From Adhaeribacter radiodurans (GTDB lineage Bacteria; Bacteroidota; Bacteroidia; Cytophagales; Hymenobacteraceae), in assembly GCF_014075995.1 (NCBI RefSeq), contig NZ_CP055153.1:2604001-2668000 (forward strand): DNA of 64,000 nt. Reading direction: 5' to 3'. The position numbers and the translations under genes are program-made. Positions 53,937-62,866 of this stretch are shown piece after piece. Under the pieces are notes generated by a model. That model saw only the letters and a list, made by a program, of their open reading frames with translations. It made no database searches and was not told the origin of the DNA. How positions within the stretch are numbered: the first letter of the stretch is position 1; each line of letters opens with the position of its first letter.

Positions 53937-54494
53937 ATGATGGTAGCGGTTGTTTCCTTACTTGATGCGGAGCATTCTAAAATTGTGAACGGGATAATCG
54001 ACGATCTGGAAAGGATCTTCGGTTTAAGAGGAGTAAAGATTACGGCCGATCCGCATATTACCTGGCTAATTTGTGAAGTAGAGAAGCTGGCACAGTTAAA
54101 AACTTACTTAAGCGAAGCTGCCGGGCAAACCAATTCCGTTCGGGTAAAAACTACTGGTTTAGGTATTTTTCCGGGGGAACATCCGGTTGTGTTTGTGCCC
54201 GTTATTCGGGCCGATGGTTTTAACCAGGTTCATGCCGAACTATACCGGGGCATCCGGACATTCAGTAGAAATACCATAAATTTTTATGATCCGGATAATT
54301 GGGTGCCGCATATCTCCTTGGCGCTCCGCGATACTACCCCTAAAATATTGCCTGAGATAATAAGTTACTTAAATAAACGAACGTATAACTGGGATATTGA
54401 ACTTAACAATTTTAGTATTTTACGAAGCGAAAACAACCAATTCCGGCAAGATACTACCTACTTGTTTACCTCTAAACCAGTGGTAATTAATTAG
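53937..54494 (+). CDS. 2'-5' RNA ligase-like 2H phosphoesterase
   Basis: A 185-residue 2H phosphoesterase: the two catalytic motifs are PHITW (near residue 41) and PHISLA (near residue 120), each with His-x-Thr/Ser. The family includes RNA cyclic phosphodiesterases (ThpR/LigT), but the target here is unknown. Two ATGs lie together (53937 and 53940). It is a single gene, divergent from the ABC-F gene. Confidence 0.85.
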   Translation: MMVAVVSLLDAEHSKIVNGIIDDLERIFGLRGVKITADPHITWLICEVEKLAQLKTYLSEAAGQTNSVRVKTTGLGIFPGEHPVVFVPVIRADGFNQVHAELYRGIRTFSRNTINFYDPDNWVPHISLALRDTTPKILPEIISYLNKRTYNWDIELNNFSILRSENNQFRQDTTYLFTSKPVVIN

Positions 54495-54664
54495 AAACGA
54501 GAAGCACCTTTCTTGTATTTTTATCCCTTTGAGTATATTTAATAAACTTGTCCCTATTTAATATAATAAGCTGAATTTTCCTCATAATAGCATAGTAACA
54601 TACAACAGCTTTATAACGTTAAAATTTTAGTATTTTATAAAGAAATACCAAGAATATCTTCTGT

Positions 54665-55945
54665 TTACTTTATTTGATAGCTTAGCAAAAACAGGAGCAT
54701 ATTTTTATCAACGGATAATTTCTGGTAAATTAAAAATCCACTACCTTTTTCCAGCCTAAGTTCAGCCGTAACTTTTTTAACTTTAATACCGGCACCTGCT
54801 ACTACCCCTACCTCAAAGTTGCGGGGGTCTGTTATAAGTGGTGCATCTTTAACTTCGTTGTAAGTACTATGTTTTGCTACTGTTTGTACTCGAGTATCTA
54901 GATTTAACAATCTGTTGAAGGTAATGCCTGCATTTAGAAAAGGCTGGTAGTTTGGGTTCATCCAGGAATAGCGCACCAGCGAACTTAAACCTATATAATC
55001 CGCCTTAATTGTAACAGTACCACTCTCGTCCGTAAAACCGTCTTTTAATCGGTATTTGCTCTTCGTGTAGTTTTTCTTCCAGGTTACTTCATTATAAATC
55101 GACCACTTTTGGCGGTTTTGAGGCAATAAAACCTGAAAAGCTAATCCAACCATCGGGTTAGATTGCCAATCAAACTTAGTATCCGTTAAATACTTGTTTC
55201 TTTCTCCTTTGAAGGTGTATCGGGTACTATTGGCTCCGGCTACAATATTAAATTTTAGCTCATGCTTATCCAGAGCAGTTTTAAATTCAGCTTCACTTAC
55301 CGGATTTAAGCAAGTGTTATATTTTTCAATCAAGGTTGTTAAAGCAAATTTTGTATAGGTGGTATTCTTAATTAAAGGTACAAGCGACGCACATTCAGTA
55401 AGATAGGTATACTGCAACTGATCTTTATATTGATTATAGGTGCCTAAAAATTGTTGTCGATTTTTAGTAACCAAATAATTTCGTTGAATTAACTCTTTAA
55501 TAGCATTATTTTTAATCTGAATGAAGAAGTGAGTTTTATGATTGGCATCGCTTAAGTGGTATAAGTTAACGTTGCCTTTTACCAGTTCCTGCAGAAATAC
55601 AGTGTCCGTTCTTATCTTAGGTTTAGCTATAAGCAATAGTTCTTCCACTCGGGTGGGAGTAGCATCTACCTGTACAACACTTCTACGATATGAATTGCCT
55701 GTTTCAGCACCAAATCCCATAATTTGGCTAATTCCGAACCGCTGCTTCTCGCTTTCTATATTTTTCTTAAAATAAATAAAATCAGGATTGCGTTCCCAAT
55801 TTTGATCATCAATCAATCCCGAAAGAGTATCTTGAGAAGGCAGAATTATATAGCCTTTCACATAATTTTTTTGAGCGTAGGCAGTGTTTGATAAAACCAA
55901 TACCAAGAGGCTTACCCAAGTGAAATGAGTAAATTTTTTAAACAT
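54665..55945 (-). CDS. Predicted outer-membrane beta-barrel protein, paralogue A
   Basis: A 426-residue exported protein: signal peptide (VSLLVLVLSNTAYA), then a conserved N-terminal domain (YIILPSQDTLSGLIDDQNW ... FIYFKK), a helical middle, and a C-terminal half of alternating amphipathic strands that fits a small beta-barrel (KWSIYNEVTWKKNY, LSSLVRYSWM, ending LLFLLSYQIK). It is clearly homologous along its length to the gene at 56187. I know no function; the N-terminal domain is common in Bacteroidota proteins annotated as PorT-like or hypothetical. Confidence 0.72.
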   Translation of the reverse strand: MFKKFTHFTWVSLLVLVLSNTAYAQKNYVKGYIILPSQDTLSGLIDDQNWERNPDFIYFKKNIESEKQRFGISQIMGFGAETGNSYRRSVVQVDATPTRVEELLLIAKPKIRTDTVFLQELVKGNVNLYHLSDANHKTHFFIQIKNNAIKELIQRNYLVTKNRQQFLGTYNQYKDQLQYTYLTECASLVPLIKNTTYTKFALTTLIEKYNTCLNPVSEAEFKTALDKHELKFNIVAGANSTRYTFKGERNKYLTDTKFDWQSNPMVGLAFQVLLPQNRQKWSIYNEVTWKKNYTKSKYRLKDGFTDESGTVTIKADYIGLSSLVRYSWMNPNYQPFLNAGITFNRLLNLDTRVQTVAKHSTYNEVKDAPLITDPRNFEVGVVAGAGIKVKKVTAELRLEKGSGFLIYQKLSVDKNMLLFLLSYQIK

Positions 55946-56186
55946 GATTACTGATATGAAAGTGCTTTTATTCAGCGGATTATAATTGGAAATTACTAAA
56001 TTGGTTCAATTAGGCTTATATATAATCTTGGGTAAGATTACAGGGAATTTCTATGATTTTAAGAGAAGGATTGAGATTAGACCGGTTCAAACAAGCGGCT
56101 TCCCGGAAATTTAATCTAAACACTAAATCTACTTTTTGGGACTATTTACTTTTCTTACATGTATTACCGTTCAAGTTTATTGATTC

Positions 56187-57476
56187 TTAATTTAATCGGT
56201 AAGAAAGTAAAACTTGTATCATTTGTTTGGATGATTTTAGGGCTGTATAAGCCGACATTCCATTACCTTTTTCCAGGCGTATTTCACCGCTAATCCGGTT
56301 AGATGTAACTCCCGCACCAACTACCAGCGCTTGCTCATACTTTCTATAGTCGGCTAAAACTGCGGTTGTACTTTCCTGATCTGGAGCGTAAAAGTGCGTA
56401 GTTTTATTATGGCTATTTACGCTTGTTAAAGCTATATTTTGAGCAATGCCAGCGTTAATGAATGGTTTTAAATGGGCTAAGGGCCAGGTATAACGGAGCA
56501 GATTAGCTACTCCCACGTAACCAAAACCCAATTTATAGATGCCTTTTTCATAATTATCCGCCGATTTAGTAAATTCGTAAGATGCTTGGGTTTTATAAGG
56601 TTTCCAGGCTAATTCGTTGTGCATTGACCATTTTCTTCGGTTACGATCCATTATAAAATCCAGATGTAATCCCAAAATATAGTTTACTGTTGTTTCAAAC
56701 TTATTATCTACTAATTTGGAATTGGTGTATTGCCCAGAAAAAGTTAGATTAGTCTGGCTAACTCCCGCCACCAAACCAAACAAAATATTTGCTTCAGATT
56801 TAATTGGCGTTATTTGGTTGGTAACACCTGATTTTAAATTATTATACTTTTCTATGAGATGAATAAGATCGTTTTGCCGGAAATTTACTTTATTGATTTC
56901 GGAATGTAAGGCTAAACAGTCAGCTAATAAATTAATTAGTTGGCTCTTATAGGTGTCAGAAGTAACTACTAGATACTTGCCTTTTACATTAGTAATAGAT
57001 TTTGCCTGTATTAGCTCGGTAATAGGATTATTAAGTTTTTGCGCATAAAAATGCACTTTGGCATTTTCATCTTTTAAATAATATAAGTTGGTGTAACCCT
57101 TCACTAATTGAGTAAGGAAAACCGTATCCTGGACTATAAAGTTGCTGGTTTGTTCAGAAACCTCAAGGAGAGAAGCAAGATCAGTCGGAGATTTATCAAC
57201 CAATACAATTTGGCTGCTGTACTGTTCACCCAAACGTAAACCAAATCCTAGAATATCACTTGGTTTGTATTTTTGAACAACGGAGCTTTCGTCTTTCTTA
57301 AAAGAGATCACTTTCGGGTTTTTGCCCCAATTTTGATCATCAATCAAACCTTGCACCGAATCCTGAGAAGGTAAAATCAAGTAAGCTTGAGTAAAGTTTT
57401 TTTGACTAAAGGATTTAAAGGGAATAAACAAAAGCAAGAAGCTTACCCATATAATAAAAGTAAATATGCGTTGCAT
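56187..57476 (-). CDS. Predicted outer-membrane beta-barrel protein, paralogue B
   Basis: A 429-residue exported protein and tandem paralogue of the gene at 54665: shared YLILPSQDSVQGLIDDQNW, VDKSPTDL, DTVFLTQLVKG, NLYYLKDENAKVHFY and a C-terminal barrel half ending VLLSYRLN. The signal peptide is FIIWVSFLLLFIPFKSFS. Identity is moderate, so the duplication is old. The two genes are separated by 241 bp and may be transcribed separately. No ligand or partner is known. Confidence 0.72.
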   Translation of the reverse strand: MQRIFTFIIWVSFLLLFIPFKSFSQKNFTQAYLILPSQDSVQGLIDDQNWGKNPKVISFKKDESSVVQKYKPSDILGFGLRLGEQYSSQIVLVDKSPTDLASLLEVSEQTSNFIVQDTVFLTQLVKGYTNLYYLKDENAKVHFYAQKLNNPITELIQAKSITNVKGKYLVVTSDTYKSQLINLLADCLALHSEINKVNFRQNDLIHLIEKYNNLKSGVTNQITPIKSEANILFGLVAGVSQTNLTFSGQYTNSKLVDNKFETTVNYILGLHLDFIMDRNRRKWSMHNELAWKPYKTQASYEFTKSADNYEKGIYKLGFGYVGVANLLRYTWPLAHLKPFINAGIAQNIALTSVNSHNKTTHFYAPDQESTTAVLADYRKYEQALVVGAGVTSNRISGEIRLEKGNGMSAYTALKSSKQMIQVLLSYRLN

Positions 57477-57524
57477 AATATATATTAATATTATTAAATA
57501 TATAATTTATGCAATATTAATTAA

Positions 57525-57555
57525 AAAGCCGGAAACTTTTGCAAGCTCCGGCTTT
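57525..57555 (-). terminator. Terminator of the deoxyhypusine-synthase-like gene
   Basis: A 9-bp stem (AAAGCCGGA with TCCGGCTTT) is followed on the minus strand by TTTTTAATT, 22 bp after the stop at 57577. Confidence 0.8.
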
Positions 57556-57576
57556 AAATATACTATATTTTTAATA

Positions 57577-58548
57577 TTATAAATCCAATACGATGGCAAA
57601 GATTAAAGGTGCCACAATGGTAGCATCCGATTCAATAATGTATTTAGGTGTTTCTTTGCCTAACTTACCCCAGGTAATTTTTTCGTTCGGTACAGCTCCG
57701 GAGTAAGAACCGTAACTGGTAGTAGAATCAGAAATCTGGGCAAAATAACCCCACAAAGGAACTCCGGTGCGTTGTAAATCCTGGTGCAGCATAGGTACTA
57801 CGCAAATTGGGAAATCGCCGGCAATACCGCCTCCAATCTGGAAAAAGCCAATAGTAGATTCTTCTTTTGCAGTTTGGGTATACCATTCTGCTAACTGCAT
57901 CATGTACTGAATACCGGTTTTCATGGTATGTACGTTTTTGATGTCGCCGCTTATTACGTGACCGGCATAAATATTACCTAAGGTAGAATCTTCCCAGCCC
58001 GGCACAAAAATGGGCAGGTTTTTCTTGGCAGCTTCTAACATCCAGGAGTTTTTCGGGTCGATTTGGTAGTACTGCTCTAAATCGCCGGAGAGTAAAATCT
58101 GGTAAAAGAACTCGTGCGGAAAATAAGCTTTTCCTTCCTGATCGGCTTTTTCCCAAAACTTAAGTACAGTGTTTTCGATGCGGCGCATGGCTTCCATTTC
58201 CGGAATACAAGTATCCGTTACGCGGTTCATGTGCCGATTTAGTAAATTTTCTTCGTCCTGGGCAGTTAAGTCGCGGTAATGAGGAATGCGCTCATAAAAG
58301 TCGTGCGCCACCAAATTAAAAATATCTTCTTCCAGGTTAGCTCCCGTACAGCTAATAGCGTGAATCTTATCCTGGCGGATCATCTCGGCCAAGCTAATAC
58401 CCAGTTCGGCGGTACTCATAGCACCGGCTAAAGTTACCAGCATTTTATTGCCGTTAGCCAAATGCGTTTTATAACCTTCGGCCGCATCTATTAATGCAGC
58501 GGCGTTAAAATGTCTGTATTGATTTTTAAGGAATTCCGTTACCTTCAT
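57577..58548 (-). CDS. Deoxyhypusine-synthase family protein
   Basis: A 323-residue protein of the NAD-dependent deoxyhypusine synthase family: LVTLAGAMSTAELG, ISCTGANLEEDIF, FFQIGGGIAGDFPI, SYGSYSGAVPNE and the catalytic lysine Lys295 in ITWGKL. Eukaryotic and archaeal enzymes modify eIF5A with the aminobutyl group of spermidine. Bacteria lack eIF5A, and characterised bacterial homologues make homospermidine or act on other polyamines. A polyamine role is therefore inferred. It is monocistronic, with its own terminator. Confidence 0.9.
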   Translation of the reverse strand: MKVTEFLKNQYRHFNAAALIDAAEGYKTHLANGNKMLVTLAGAMSTAELGISLAEMIRQDKIHAISCTGANLEEDIFNLVAHDFYERIPHYRDLTAQDEENLLNRHMNRVTDTCIPEMEAMRRIENTVLKFWEKADQEGKAYFPHEFFYQILLSGDLEQYYQIDPKNSWMLEAAKKNLPIFVPGWEDSTLGNIYAGHVISGDIKNVHTMKTGIQYMMQLAEWYTQTAKEESTIGFFQIGGGIAGDFPICVVPMLHQDLQRTGVPLWGYFAQISDSTTSYGSYSGAVPNEKITWGKLGKETPKYIIESDATIVAPLIFAIVLDL

Positions 58549-58665
58549 TCTGTGCGATAGCTTTTTATAATTTACTGATATTTAGAACAAGCTTTTAGTA
58601 AGTTATACTACTTCAGCTTCTTTTTAAACTATTGGTCAAACTACAAATAGTCGGTTTTAATTCAA

Positions 58666-59214
58666 TTATCCGGCTGGTTTTTCAATAATTAAATTATGAT
58701 TGGTAAATACGCAAATATCGGCCGCAATGGATAAACCTTCGCGTACCATTTCTTCGGCGGTTAAATGTGGGGCATGTTTCTTAAGGGCAGTTGCCGCCGC
58801 TTGAGCGTACATACTGCCTGAGCCAATTGCAGCAATTTGGTTATCAGGTTCCAGAACATCGCCGGTACCTGAAATTACCAGAAGTTCGTCTTTGTTAGCT
58901 ACTACCATCATGGCTTCCAGGCGGCGCAAATACCGGTCGGTGCGCCAATCTTTAGCGAGTTCAATGGCGGCCCGCTTCATGTTCTGGTTGTAGGCATTTA
59001 ATTTTTCTTCGAAGCGTTCCAGCAAAGTAAAAGCATCGGCCGTAGAGCCGGCAAAGCCCGTTACTATTTTACCGTCGAGCAGTTTTCGGATTTTTTTTAC
59101 GTTACTTTTGGCAATGGTATTACCCATACTAGCCTGGCCATCAGCCCCTAGAGCTACCTGGCCATTATGAACTATTCCTAAAACGGTGGTGGATCTTATT
59201 TTTTCGAGCGCCAT
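58666..59214 (-). CDS. hslV: ATP-dependent protease subunit HslV
   Basis: A 182-residue proteasome-type peptidase. The catalytic threonine follows a short propeptide (MALEKIRS, then [10 protein letters not shown]), with GADGQASMG and [12 protein letters not shown] matching HslV. It forms a double hexamer capped by HslU; hslU is not in this window. Length and motifs are standard. A well-formed promoter lies upstream at 59281. Confidence 0.94.
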   Translation of the reverse strand: MALEKIRSTTVLGIVHNGQVALGADGQASMGNTIAKSNVKKIRKLLDGKIVTGFAGSTADAFTLLERFEEKLNAYNQNMKRAAIELAKDWRTDRYLRRLEAMMVVANKDELLVISGTGDVLEPDNQIAAIGSGSMYAQAAATALKKHAPHLTAEEMVREGLSIAADICVFTNHNLIIEKPAG

Positions 59215-59280
59215 GTTCAGTTTTAAAATGTATTTTAATACTTACAACTTCTAAACCGGGGATTTGGTTTTCTTTATGGC

Positions 59281-59309
59281 CAAAGCTAGGTTTACAATGA
59301 AAGCGCAAA
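59281..59309 (-). promoter_or_regulatory. Probable promoter of hslV
   Basis: On the minus strand TTTG (59306-59309), 17 bp and TAGCTTTG (59281-59288). The -7 box is perfect; the spacer is slightly short. The start codon is 67 bp downstream. The remainder of the 307-bp gap 59215-59521 shows nothing else. Confidence 0.5.
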
Positions 59310-59521
59310 GCTATTTAAATAATGTAGAAATACATGGTTATTTTTTGGACATTCCTGCCAGCAACGCTTGGCCAGGCTAGAAATAAATAAATTTACACCG
59401 AAATACTTTAGCTAATGCTTTCAGATTCAAAAGCGCGCTTTGCTCGTTGGCCTAAACTAGTACATTAATAAATTATTGGGTTATTACCCGAAGCGATTAC
59501 CTGTTTAAAATTACTTTTTGT

Positions 59522-60109
59522 GTGATAAATAGCAAAAAAATAAATGTATACCATTCTTTCCTGAGTTTATTGGTAATGCTACTGAGCGCGTGTTGCTCTA
59601 ATAATGACTTAAATTTAAATGAAACCATAAAGGCGTGGGCTCCTTACCAGTTAAATCAAGAAGTTACATTTAAGAACGAAAACCAGGATTCGATTACTTT
59701 TAAGGTAAGAAAATTAAATCGCCGGGAAGTTGGCCACGATAAAGTTTGCGGCGATTACCAGATTGAATCTGCTGAATCTATCTTAATTAACCAGGCTGAT
59801 ACCGCTTTTCAATTAAATATAATTCTCACGCAGGAAGTTTTAGTAAAAATAAACTCTTATTACAAGCAACCGCCCGCTAAAAATGTGGATGCGATGTTTA
59901 ATAGTGTTTCAAAGTTATATATAACCAACGATTGGCGCGACCAGTACTTAATAGAAATTACTTTAAATGGTATAACCTATAAAAACGTACTGCATATTTA
60001 CGGTAATAATGTACCTAATCCCATTTCGTTTAGTGAAATATATTATAGCCGGGAAGTAGGTTTAGTAGCTTTTAATATTTCGGCTGGAGGCTGGTTTTAC
60101 TTACAATAA
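59522..60109 (+). CDS. Orphan lipoprotein
   Basis: A 195-residue protein starting with GTG and carrying a lipoprotein signal (FLSLLVMLLSACC). After the cysteine come beta strands with regular hydrophobic alternation (QEVTFKNENQDSITFKVRKL, LYITNDWRDQYLIEITLNG) and a C-terminal VAFNISAGGWFYLQ. I recognise no family. It stands alone between hslV and the FMN reductase gene. Confidence 0.6.
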   Translation: MINSKKINVYHSFLSLLVMLLSACCSNNDLNLNETIKAWAPYQLNQEVTFKNENQDSITFKVRKLNRREVGHDKVCGDYQIESAESILINQADTAFQLNIILTQEVLVKINSYYKQPPAKNVDAMFNSVSKLYITNDWRDQYLIEITLNGITYKNVLHIYGNNVPNPISFSEIYYSREVGLVAFNISAGGWFYLQ

Positions 60110-60180
60110 GTTATAACCATAGAGTTTTTGGTTATCTGTTTCTATAAGTTGGTTTATACATTTATGAGCAATTGTAAAAC

Positions 60181-60732
60181 TTACTTATTGTTTTTACAAA
60201 TTCTTTCTGCAAGCCATAAATACTCGTGCACAAAAGTATCAATATTACTCTGAAAGCTACCATCGAGTAAATTTCCTTCGGCATCTAGTTTTTTATCGAC
60301 AAAAGGAATAACCAACATATACGGCGAACCAATTCCAAACAAGGCATTAATAAGCAACTGCATTTGCTGACTGGCCCGCATACCGCCCATAGCGCCTTTA
60401 GAAGCGGTAACAATGCCAAATGGTTTATGCATTTGTTTAGGAAAATGATCGAGCAAATTTTTTAATGCCGGTGAATAACTGCCGTTGTATTCAGGGGTAA
60501 CTAAAATAAAAGCATCGGCGGCGAACATTCTTTCCGCAATGGCTTTATGTGCTTCGGGAGCTTTTTCTACGGATACAATTACCCGCTGCAGCAACCCGAA
60601 GGCATGCTCCCGCACATCTATTAACCCAATGTGGTAATTGGTTTTAGCTGCAAATAAATTGTGCAGGTATTGAGCTACCCGAAAAGTAACACTGTCCGGA
60701 CGCGGCGAACCCGAGATAATTTCAATATTCAT
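60181..60732 (-). CDS. NAD(P)H-dependent FMN reductase
   Basis: About 183 residues of flavodoxin-like fold: FMN loop SGSPRPDSVTF, VTPEYNGSYSPALKNLLD, and GAMGGMRASQQMQ. Members reduce FMN, quinones, azo compounds or chromate using NAD(P)H. The ATG at 60732 is chosen; a TTG at 60750 lies inside the -7 promoter box at 60748-60755 and is unlikely to be translated. It is monocistronic. Confidence 0.88.
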   Translation of the reverse strand: MNIEIISGSPRPDSVTFRVAQYLHNLFAAKTNYHIGLIDVREHAFGLLQRVIVSVEKAPEAHKAIAERMFAADAFILVTPEYNGSYSPALKNLLDHFPKQMHKPFGIVTASKGAMGGMRASQQMQLLINALFGIGSPYMLVIPFVDKKLDAEGNLLDGSFQSNIDTFVHEYLWLAERICKNNK

Positions 60733-60747
60733 AAATTCGTAATTCTT

Positions 60748-60755
60748 CAAAGCTA
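60748..60755 (-). promoter_or_regulatory. -7 element of the FMN reductase gene
   Basis: The minus strand reads TAGCTTTG, a perfect -7 match 15 bp before the ATG at 60732. It overlaps the upstream TTG codon. The -33 box is not clear. Confidence 0.45.
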
Positions 60756-60807
60756 CTATACGCGATATTAAAGAAAGGTTCGGAGTTGCTTAAACTCATT
60801 TCTGACA

Positions 60808-60858
60808 TTAAATGCATAAAAAAGCCCTTCAAATTGAAGGGCTTTTTTATGCATTTAA
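60808..60858. terminator. Exceptionally long palindromic terminator of the E2 gene
   Basis: Two perfect 25-bp arms (60808-60832 and 60834-60858) are separated by one base, with core AAGCCCTTCAA. A and T runs flank the core on both strands. It ends the E2 gene transcript at 60868 and could stop traffic from the other side. Confidence 0.9.
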
Positions 60859-60867
60859 ATTTTACTA

Positions 60868-62622
60868 TTATACCAGAATTCGGATAGGGTCTTCTAATAG
60901 TTTCTTGAAGGTTTGCAAGAAAGCCGAGCCAACTGCTCCATCTACTACCCGGTGGTCGCAAGATAAAGTTACTTTCATTACGTTGCCCGGTACCACTTGG
61001 CCATTTTTTACAACCGGAGTTTGTTTAATACCTCCCACGGCCATTATACAAGCATCCGGCGGATTAATAATGGCGGTAAATTCTTCGATACCAAACATAC
61101 CTAAGTTCGAAATGGTAAAGGTGTTTCCTTCCCAATCAGCAGGTTGTAACTTTTTGGATTTGGCTTTACCGCTAAAATCTTTTACTTCGCCGGCAATCTG
61201 CGATAAGCTTTTCTGATCGGCCTGGCGCACAACGGGTACTAATAAACCTTCTTCTACGGCCATAGCAACCCCAATATTTATTTGTTTATTAAACCGGATT
61301 TTATCACCTAACCAAGACGAGTTAACGGCTGGATGAGAACGTAAGGCGGCAGCGGCAGCCTTAATTACTAAATCGTTGAAGGATATTTTAATTGGACTTA
61401 CCTCATTTAAAGCATTGCGTGTTTCAATTGCTTTGTCCATGTCAATTTCCATGGTGAGGTAAAAATGCGGTGCTGTAAATAAGCTTTCGCTTAAACGCTT
61501 GGCAATAACTTTACGCATTTGCGAAACAGGTACCTCTTCGTAATCCTGGCTCGGAGCGCTGGCTGCTACCGGTTGAGGCTTAGCTGCCGGTGCCGGAGCA
61601 GCTGTTGTTGCTGCTGCAGGAGCTGCAGGCGCAGCGGCTGGAGTAAACGATTCTACATCTTTTACTACAATACGCCCGTTATCGCCACTTCCTTTTACCT
61701 GAGCTAAATCAATTCCTTTTTCTTCGGCAATTTTTTTAGCTAATGGGGAAGCAAAAATTCGACCACCGGTATTTGCCGCAGAAGCCTGAGACGATTGCCC
61801 GTTTAGGCCTTGACCAGGAACGTTAACATTTGGATTGGATCCTGAGGGGGTACTATTATTAATCTGGGTATCAGTTTGTGCATTTTCTACCTGCTCATCT
61901 GCCTGGTTTAGGTTCTGGCCAGGTGTAGGTTGAGCTCCCGCCGCTCCGCCGTTGCCTCCATTTAGTAATTGTTGGTAATCTGCTCCTTCTTCGCCGATAA
62001 TAGCAATTACGCCATCTACTGCCACCGAACTACCGGCTTCTACGCCCACATAAAGCAACGTGCCGTCTTCGTACGACTCCAGCTCCATGGTGGCTTTATC
62101 GGTTTCTACTTCGGCTAAAATATCACCGGATTTTACTTTATCACCTACTTTTTTGAGCCAGTTGGCAATGGTACCTTCCGTCATGGTGTCGCTCATCTTT
62201 GGCATGGTAATTACCGAGGCATTTACCGGCGCACTAGATGGCGCTGGTGCGGCTGGAGCAGCGGCAGCAGGTGCTGGAGCCGGTTTATCGGCCGGAGTAG
62301 CAGCCGGTGCGACGGGTTGTTCAGCGGCTTTAGGGGCACTGCCACCACCCTGAATTTCACTTAACAGGCCAGATATATCTTCGTTTTGTTTTCCGATTAT
62401 TGCTAAAATGCCATCCACCGGAACGGAATCTTTCTCTTTTGGCCCCACGAAGAGCAGTGTGCCATCTTCGTATGATTCTAGTTCCATAGTGGCTTTGTCC
62501 GTTTCCACTTCGGCTAAAATATCTCCTGATTTTACGGTATCACCCACTTTTTTAAGCCACGATGCAATCACCCCTTCGGTCATTGTGTCACTCATCTTCG
62601 GCATTTTTATAACTTCGGCCAT
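60868..62622 (-). CDS. Pyruvate dehydrogenase E2, dihydrolipoamide acetyltransferase
   Basis: A 584-residue E2 subunit with two N-terminal lipoyl domains (Lys43 in ETDKATMELE and its copy near residue 178), each followed by Ala/Pro linkers. Then come a peripheral-subunit-binding domain (ASPLAKKIAEEKGIDLAQV, about 290-325) and a catalytic domain ending with SCDHRVVDGAVG. It transfers acetyl groups from E1-bound lipoate to CoA. E1 and E3 genes are not in the window, so it stands alone with its own promoter (62645) and terminator. Confidence 0.93.
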   Translation of the reverse strand: MAEVIKMPKMSDTMTEGVIASWLKKVGDTVKSGDILAEVETDKATMELESYEDGTLLFVGPKEKDSVPVDGILAIIGKQNEDISGLLSEIQGGGSAPKAAEQPVAPAATPADKPAPAPAAAAPAAPAPSSAPVNASVITMPKMSDTMTEGTIANWLKKVGDKVKSGDILAEVETDKATMELESYEDGTLLYVGVEAGSSVAVDGVIAIIGEEGADYQQLLNGGNGGAAGAQPTPGQNLNQADEQVENAQTDTQINNSTPSGSNPNVNVPGQGLNGQSSQASAANTGGRIFASPLAKKIAEEKGIDLAQVKGSGDNGRIVVKDVESFTPAAAPAAPAAATTAAPAPAAKPQPVAASAPSQDYEEVPVSQMRKVIAKRLSESLFTAPHFYLTMEIDMDKAIETRNALNEVSPIKISFNDLVIKAAAAALRSHPAVNSSWLGDKIRFNKQINIGVAMAVEEGLLVPVVRQADQKSLSQIAGEVKDFSGKAKSKKLQPADWEGNTFTISNLGMFGIEEFTAIINPPDACIMAVGGIKQTPVVKNGQVVPGNVMKVTLSCDHRVVDGAVGSAFLQTFKKLLEDPIRILV

Positions 62623-62644
62623 ATTTTGTTTTGTTTTGAATGTT

Positions 62645-62675
62645 CAAAAATAGATTGAAAATTATTTTTATCAAA
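62645..62675 (-). promoter_or_regulatory. Promoter of the E2 gene, perfect Bacteroidota consensus
   Basis: On the minus strand TTTG (62672-62675), exactly 19 bp and TATTTTTG (62645-62652). Transcription should begin near 62638, 16 bp before the ATG. Confidence 0.7.
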
Positions 62676-62689
62676 GTTTATTTGGTTGA

Positions 62690-62860
62690 TAGTCGATAGT
62701 CCATGGTTGCTGGTCCAAAGTCAGCAGGTTATAGGAAGTGGTAAAAGAATTAAAAATTTAAATATTCACCTAAATCCCATTCAAAAAACTCTTATCCTTA
62801 TTAGTTCTGGTATTTTGGTTTAGGAATTCCCGACTAGGGACTATGAACAATGGTTCACAG
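62690..62860. repeat. Text-like intergenic sequence with short inverted words
   Basis: GATAGTCCATGGTTGCTGG near the left and GGGACTATGAACAATGG near the right are loosely complementary (ATAGTCC with GGACTAT). The sequence resembles the other low-complexity gaps but the pairing is short. Confidence 0.4.
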
Positions 62861-62866
62861 GTTAAT

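Noticed and set aside
57577-58548. Deoxyhypusine-synthase-like gene as evidence of hypusine modification
   Set aside because: Bacteria have no eIF5A and none is visible here; a polyamine role is the better reading.
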